Shown: positions 15,766 to 18,970 of the stretch, in pieces
How the letters are laid out: each line of letters starts with the position of its first letter
Position numbering within the stretch: the stretch's first letter is position 1
Source: Clostridia bacterium
Lineage (GTDB): Bacteria; Bacillota; Clostridia; Saccharofermentanales; UBA5734
Direction: 5' to 3'
Length of the DNA: 18,970 bases
Assembly (NCBI GenBank): GCA_017997315.1
Contig: JAGOFF010000018.1
Location: 1 to 18,970 of the forward strand
Notes under the pieces: generated by a model
What the model saw: the letters and a program-made list of their open reading frames with translations, nothing else
What the model was told of the DNA's origin: nothing
The model's database searches: none
Position numbers and translations under genes: made by a program

Positions 15766-15778
15766 CGCGCTCCGTCAA
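15750..15778 (-). promoter_or_regulatory. Sigma-A type promoter for trmB-lysA
   Basis: On the minus strand TTGACG (15773-15778) is followed after exactly 17 nt by TATAGT (15750-15755); each hexamer matches consensus at five of six bases. The inferred start is near 15743, giving a leader of about 35 nt. Confidence 0.75.
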
Positions 15779-15791
15779 GCCGCGATTCGTA

Positions 15792-15821
15792 TTGACACAC
15801 GCGAACGACAACGAATATAAT
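15792..15821 (+). promoter_or_regulatory. Consensus promoter for tRNA-Leu
   Basis: TTGACA (15792-15797) and TATAAT (15816-15821) are both perfect consensus hexamers with an 18-nt spacer. The inferred start near 15828 is about 20 nt before the mature tRNA 5' end. The -35 is only 13 bp from the divergent trmB -35. Confidence 0.85.
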
Positions 15822-15847
15822 AGGCTCTGCTGTCGACGCAGCGCCAT

Positions 15848-15930
15848 GCGGTCATGGCGGAACTGGCAGACGCGTACGTTTGAGGGGCGTATGGGCAACC
15901 GTCCGGGTTCAAGTCCCGGTGGCCGCACCA
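15848..15930 (+). tRNA. tRNA-Leu (anticodon GAG, CCA encoded)
   Basis: The cloverleaf folds fully. The acceptor stem GCGGTCA pairs with TGGCCGC (one G-U), the D stem is GCG with CGC, and the anticodon stem TACGT with GCGTA encloses the loop TTGAGGG with anticodon GAG at 15882-15884. An 11-nt class II variable arm (15892-15902) follows, then T stem CCGGG/CCCGG with loop TTCAAGT, discriminator A and a genome-encoded CCA (15928-15930). The GAG anticodon reads CUC and CUU leucine codons. It is the only plus-strand gene and is followed directly by a terminator. Confidence 0.97.
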
Positions 15931-15931
15931 C

Positions 15932-15974
15932 AAAAATGGAGAAGCCGGACATGGTGTCCGGCTTCTCCATTTTT
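15932..15974. terminator. Bidirectional terminator between tRNA-Leu and the GH13 gene
   Basis: A perfect 20-bp stem (15932-15951 with 15955-15974) has a 3-nt loop. The arms begin with AAAAA and end with TTTTT, so a T-run follows the GC-rich stem in both directions. It starts 1 nt after the tRNA CCA and lies 20 nt beyond the GH13 stop codon, ending both convergent transcripts. Confidence 0.92.
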
Positions 15975-15994
15975 CGCTGCACTGCGGCACCTGG

Positions 15995-17929
15995 TTACAG
16001 GACGCGCCTCCCGTCAGCGAACACGGCCGCGCCGAGAGGTCCGACAATCACCTCACTGCCGGCATGACACACGGAAACCGCTTCGTCCGACCGGTTGAAC
16101 CACGCCACCAGTTCCGCGGGGCCTTCCGCTTCGGATCCGAACAGGTCGCGCCCGTCCCGCAGAAACCGCCGCATGCGGACCAGATCCGGGGTTTCCGCCT
16201 TGATTTCAAGATCTCCGGTCCGAAGCACAGGCATGGAACGCCTCAGGGTGAACACCAGCGAAAACCAGTCCGACAGGTCCGTTTCGGTCTTCTCCCAGGG
16301 AAATGTGCGCCGGTTGAACGGATCACGGAAACCTTCCATCCCGGTCTCGTCTCCATAATAGACGGACGGAGCACCGGGATATACCACCTGGAAAGCCGCC
16401 GCCAACCTCAACCGGTCCGTGCCCCGCTCCCGTTCCTCCGGTGTCAGCCGGACGGCCGCCTGCCGGTCGCGGTCGCCGGGATCGGGGTGTCCGGACAGGA
16501 CGGTCAGGGCACGCGGCACGTCATGGCTTCCGATCAGGTTCATCACGCAGTGGAACAGGGGGGCCGGATAGTTTTCGCGGATGGTTTCCAGCTCGTTGAC
16601 CATCCGGTACGCGTCGATGCGATAACCGAGCCAGCCCAGCAGCGACAGCCGGAACGGATAGCCCGTCACGGAGTCATGGGTCGTACCGAAGGCAAAATCA
16701 CGGAACGAGCCGTAACTCACCTTGTTGCTGGCATCCTCCCAGACTTCACCGAGGATCGCAGCGTCCGGGGTTTCCTGGCGGGCGGACCGCCGGATGTCGC
16801 GCAGAAACGCGTCCGGGAGTTCGTCCGATACGTCAAGGCGCCATCCCGACACCCCCAGCCTCAGCCACTGCCGGACAATCCCGTCCTCACCGAGAATGAA
16901 CGCCCGATAGGACAAGTCGTCCTTGCTGACCGTCGGGAGTTCCGGGAACCCCCACCAGGAGTCATAGTGGAGCGAACCGCCCTTGTTCCGGATGGTATAC
17001 CAGGATGTGTACCGGGAACGCCCCTCCCCGGTCGCTTCCTGATACGCCCCGATCTCGGGATACCGCTTCAGGCGGTTGAAATATACGCTGTCCGCGCCGG
17101 TATGGCTGAACACGCCGTCCAGCAGGACCCGGATCCCGCGTCGCCGGGCGGATTCGCACAGGGAAGCGAGGTCCTCCCGCGTCCCCAGCAGCGGATCGAT
17201 CCGGGAATAGTCCGCCGTATCGTACCTGTGGTTGGAGCGTGCCTCGAACACCGGATTCAGGTACAGGACGGTCGCACCCAATCCCTCGATGTAGTCGAGG
17301 TGCTCCTCGATCCCCCGCAGGCTACCACCAAAAAAGTCACAGGCGATATAGCCGGTTTCGGGCCGCCCCCGCCAATCCACATCCTCGTTCCAGTCCTCGT
17401 GGAAGATGCGCTCGCTGCGGTACCCGACCACATCGTAGGCGATCGGCGGGCGCGAGGCCGCGCGTGCGAACCGGTCCGGAAACACCTGGTAGACGACCGC
17501 GCCCCGCAGCCATTCCGGAGTGTCAAAGTGGTCGGAATACACGGTGATCTGAAATGCGGACTGGGAAAACCGTTCGTGCGACCGGAAATCCGGCCGCAGA
17601 TCCGTCAGACGGCCTGTACCGTCCGACAACTCCCGGTCCCGTACCAGGAAACGTGTCGTACCGGCACATTCAAACTCGAACCAGTAGAAAAGCAGAGAGG
17701 GTGCGCCGGGGGTCCTCAGACGGATCGTAAACCCCCCGCCGGAATCCTCCGTCATCAGGAGACGGCCCGCATGGAAGTGCTCGCGGCCATATGCGTACCC
17801 AAGGTACACCGCCTCCACCGGAACGCCTTCCCCGTCCGTCTGAACCGCCAGACGCACTTCCGCATCGACCGGAACCGCTCCGAACGGGATTCTGAACGCG
17901 GGATCCCGGGATTGGTGAAACGCCCTCAT
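15995..17929 (-). CDS. GH13 alpha-glycosidase (neopullulanase/cyclomaltodextrinase-like)
   Basis: Hydrolyses alpha-glucosidic bonds in maltodextrin, pullulan, cyclodextrin or glycogen; the exact substrate is not decided by sequence. The 644 residues have an N-terminal beta-sandwich resembling CBM34 (about 10-125), then a (beta/alpha)8 barrel starting at WLRGAVVYQVFPDRFA (140-155). The catalytic motifs are intact: region I DGVFSHTG (271-278), region II GWRLDVSDE with nucleophile Asp366, region III ILGEVWED with acid/base Glu395, and region IV GSHD with Asp470. A C-terminal beta domain ends at 644. No signal peptide is visible, so it is likely cytoplasmic. The ATG at 17929 overlaps the glgA stop as ATGA, and the ribosome site is weak (AAAGG), pointing to translational coupling with glycogen synthase. 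The frame stays open to 17998, but that extension lies within glgA. Confidence 0.92.
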   Translation of the reverse strand: MRAFHQSRDPAFRIPFGAVPVDAEVRLAVQTDGEGVPVEAVYLGYAYGREHFHAGRLLMTEDSGGGFTIRLRTPGAPSLLFYWFEFECAGTTRFLVRDRELSDGTGRLTDLRPDFRSHERFSQSAFQITVYSDHFDTPEWLRGAVVYQVFPDRFARAASRPPIAYDVVGYRSERIFHEDWNEDVDWRGRPETGYIACDFFGGSLRGIEEHLDYIEGLGATVLYLNPVFEARSNHRYDTADYSRIDPLLGTREDLASLCESARRRGIRVLLDGVFSHTGADSVYFNRLKRYPEIGAYQEATGEGRSRYTSWYTIRNKGGSLHYDSWWGFPELPTVSKDDLSYRAFILGEDGIVRQWLRLGVSGWRLDVSDELPDAFLRDIRRSARQETPDAAILGEVWEDASNKVSYGSFRDFAFGTTHDSVTGYPFRLSLLGWLGYRIDAYRMVNELETIRENYPAPLFHCVMNLIGSHDVPRALTVLSGHPDPGDRDRQAAVRLTPEERERGTDRLRLAAAFQVVYPGAPSVYYGDETGMEGFRDPFNRRTFPWEKTETDLSDWFSLVFTLRRSMPVLRTGDLEIKAETPDLVRMRRFLRDGRDLFGSEAEGPAELVAWFNRSDEAVSVCHAGSEVIVGPLGAAVFADGRRVL

Positions 17930-18970
17930 CCGGGTTCCGCGCCTTTGCCGGCAAGCCGCGAGAAGAGTGCCGCATATTCCGCGGCGGACCGGTCCCACGT
18001 GAAGTCCCCGCGCATGTCCCGTACCGCAATGGAATCCCAGATGACGGGCGAATCGCGATACAGTGCACAGGCGGCACGCACCGCACGGAGCAGTCCTTCC
18101 CCGTCCGTTTCCGCGAACGTGAAGCCGTTTCCCCCGCCGGAGGCGGGATCATACGGCCTCACCGTATCCTTGAGCCCGCCGGTTTCCCGGACGACCGGTA
18201 CGGTGCCGTACCGCATGGCGATCATCTGGGACAGCCCGCAGGGCTCGAAAAGCGAAGGCATGAGAAAAAGGTCGCCGGCCGCATATACCCGGTGAGCGAG
18301 CGCGTTGTCGTACGCGAGCGCGGCCGCCATCCGTCCCGGATGACGCGCCGCGGCTTCGGCCAGCACCCACTCGTAGAACGGATCGCCCGTCCCCTGGACG
18401 ACCAGCTGGCATCCTTCGCCGACGATCCCGTCGACGGCATGGATGAGCAGGTCGAGTCCCTTCTGGTCGACCAGGCGGGTGACCATGACGGCGAGCGGGG
18501 CGTCCGGGATGTCGTCCAGCCCGAGTTCCGCCTGGAGGTGGCGCTTGTTGACCGCCTTTCCCTCCCTCCGGTCCGCCGGACCGTAGTTCCGCGGGATGCA
18601 GGGGTCGGACGCCGGATCGAATTCGACGGTGTCGATCCCGTTCAGAATCCCCCGGATCTTGTGGGAGTACTGCCGCAGAACGCCGTCCAGCCCTTCCCCG
18701 TACCGGGTTGTCAGGATCTCGTCCGCATAGGTCGGCGAAACGGTCGTGACGGCGTCCGCATAGACAATCCCGGCCTTCATGAAATTCGGCACGCCGTCTT
18801 TGAGAACCCGGTCCTCGGTCAGGTACTCCGGAGGCATGTCCATCAGATCCGCGATGTTCTCGACCCCGTGGATTCCCTGATACTTCAGGTTGTGGATCGT
18901 GAAGACCGTCCTGACGGACGTGTGGTATCCCATGGGCTTGTAGTGCGCCTCCAGCAGGCAGGGCACCATC
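17926..18970 (-). CDS. glgA: Glycogen synthase (partial, N-terminus outside window)
   Basis: An ADP-glucose-dependent GT5 glycosyltransferase that lengthens alpha-1,4-glucan chains in glycogen synthesis. The visible C-terminal 347 or so residues match the bacterial family: VRTVFTIHNLKYQGIHG, MKAGIVYADAVTTVSPTYADEI, GILNGIDTVEFDP, the second domain opening AVMVTRLVDQKGLDLL, GTGDPFYEW, and the nucleotide-sugar motif PSLFEPCGLSQMIAMRYGTVPVVRETGGLKDTV with the conserved Glu of the E-x7-E type motif in FEPCGLSQ. Compared with about 478 residues in Escherichia coli GlgA, roughly 130 N-terminal residues are missing; the first visible ATG (18969) is internal. The stop overlaps the start of the GH13 gene by 4 nt. 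Its own promoter is outside the window. Confidence 0.95.
   Translation of the reverse strand, partial: MVPCLLEAHYKPMGYHTSVRTVFTIHNLKYQGIHGVENIADLMDMPPEYLTEDRVLKDGVPNFMKAGIVYADAVTTVSPTYADEILTTRYGEGLDGVLRQYSHKIRGILNGIDTVEFDPASDPCIPRNYGPADRREGKAVNKRHLQAELGLDDIPDAPLAVMVTRLVDQKGLDLLIHAVDGIVGEGCQLVVQGTGDPFYEWVLAEAAARHPGRMAAALAYDNALAHRVYAAGDLFLMPSLFEPCGLSQMIAMRYGTVPVVRETGGLKDTVRPYDPASGGGNGFTFAETDGEGLLRAVRAACALYRDSPVIWDSIAVRDMRGDFTWDRSAAEYAALFSRLAGKGAEPG

Noticed and set aside
16064..18295. A 743-codon plus-strand open frame opposite the GH13 and glgA genes.
   Set aside because: It is antisense to two clear enzymes, spans their overlap and shows no domain.
1..18970. Frequent GGATCC/CCGGATCCGG-like words throughout the window.
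   Set aside because: They fall mostly inside coding sequence in varying frames and fit GC-rich codon use for Gly/Ser/Asp/Pro; without counting against a background model no enrichment can be claimed.
1..18970. Search for CRISPR arrays, insertion sequences, phage genes, toxin-antitoxin pairs or retron-like elements.
   Set aside because: No regular repeat-spacer pattern, transposase, integrase or reverse transcriptase motif was seen; the tRNA gene has no attachment-site duplication nearby.

Overview
The window is GC-rich (low-to-mid 60s % by eye, not computed) and almost entirely minus-strand coding. The gene content points to an anaerobic, Gram-positive-type Bacillota, probably a GC-rich clostridial lineage. 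The supporting evidence is SepF next to a YggS/YlmE-type protein, a type II pantothenate kinase, an oxygen-sensitive indolepyruvate:ferredoxin oxidoreductase (IorAB), a clostridial-type LysA, sigma-A style promoters and strong AGGAGG-like ribosome sites. No mobile element, phage gene, CRISPR array or recognisable defence system was seen.

Layout on the minus strand, from the right edge in transcription order. (1) 18970-15995: glycogen synthase glgA (N-terminus outside the window) overlaps by 4 nt with a GH13 alpha-glycosidase; this is an alpha-glucan storage and breakdown unit that ends at a 20-bp perfect hairpin. (2) 15930-15848, plus strand: tRNA-Leu(GAG) with encoded CCA, the only plus-strand gene. 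Its consensus promoter stands back to back with the next operon's promoter. (3) 15708-13725: a TrmB-like regulator and a lysA-type decarboxylase in one operon, with a palindrome over the promoter's -10. (4) 13521-12052: a sodium:solute symporter with its own promoter and a probable terminator. (5) 11857-5627: a tightly packed chain iorA, iorB, tandem-ACT protein, PLP-dependent methionine gamma-lyase-like protein, HlyD-like membrane protein and yggS. (6) 5458-4982: sepF with its own promoter and terminator. (7) 4827 to the left edge: coaW, a fused TIM-barrel/acyl-CoA synthetase, a membrane acyltransferase and a HAD phosphatase that runs off the edge.

Functionally, the iorAB chain joins 2-keto-acid oxidation to a PLP enzyme and to the PLP-homeostasis protein YggS, then runs into cell division (sepF). 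The coaW operon joins CoA synthesis, acyl-CoA formation and a membrane acyltransferase. The most unusual single gene is the fused TIM-barrel/acyl-CoA synthetase of 862 residues. I found no clearly new multi-gene system; the best leads are that fusion with its operon, and the palindrome-controlled trmB-lysA pair.
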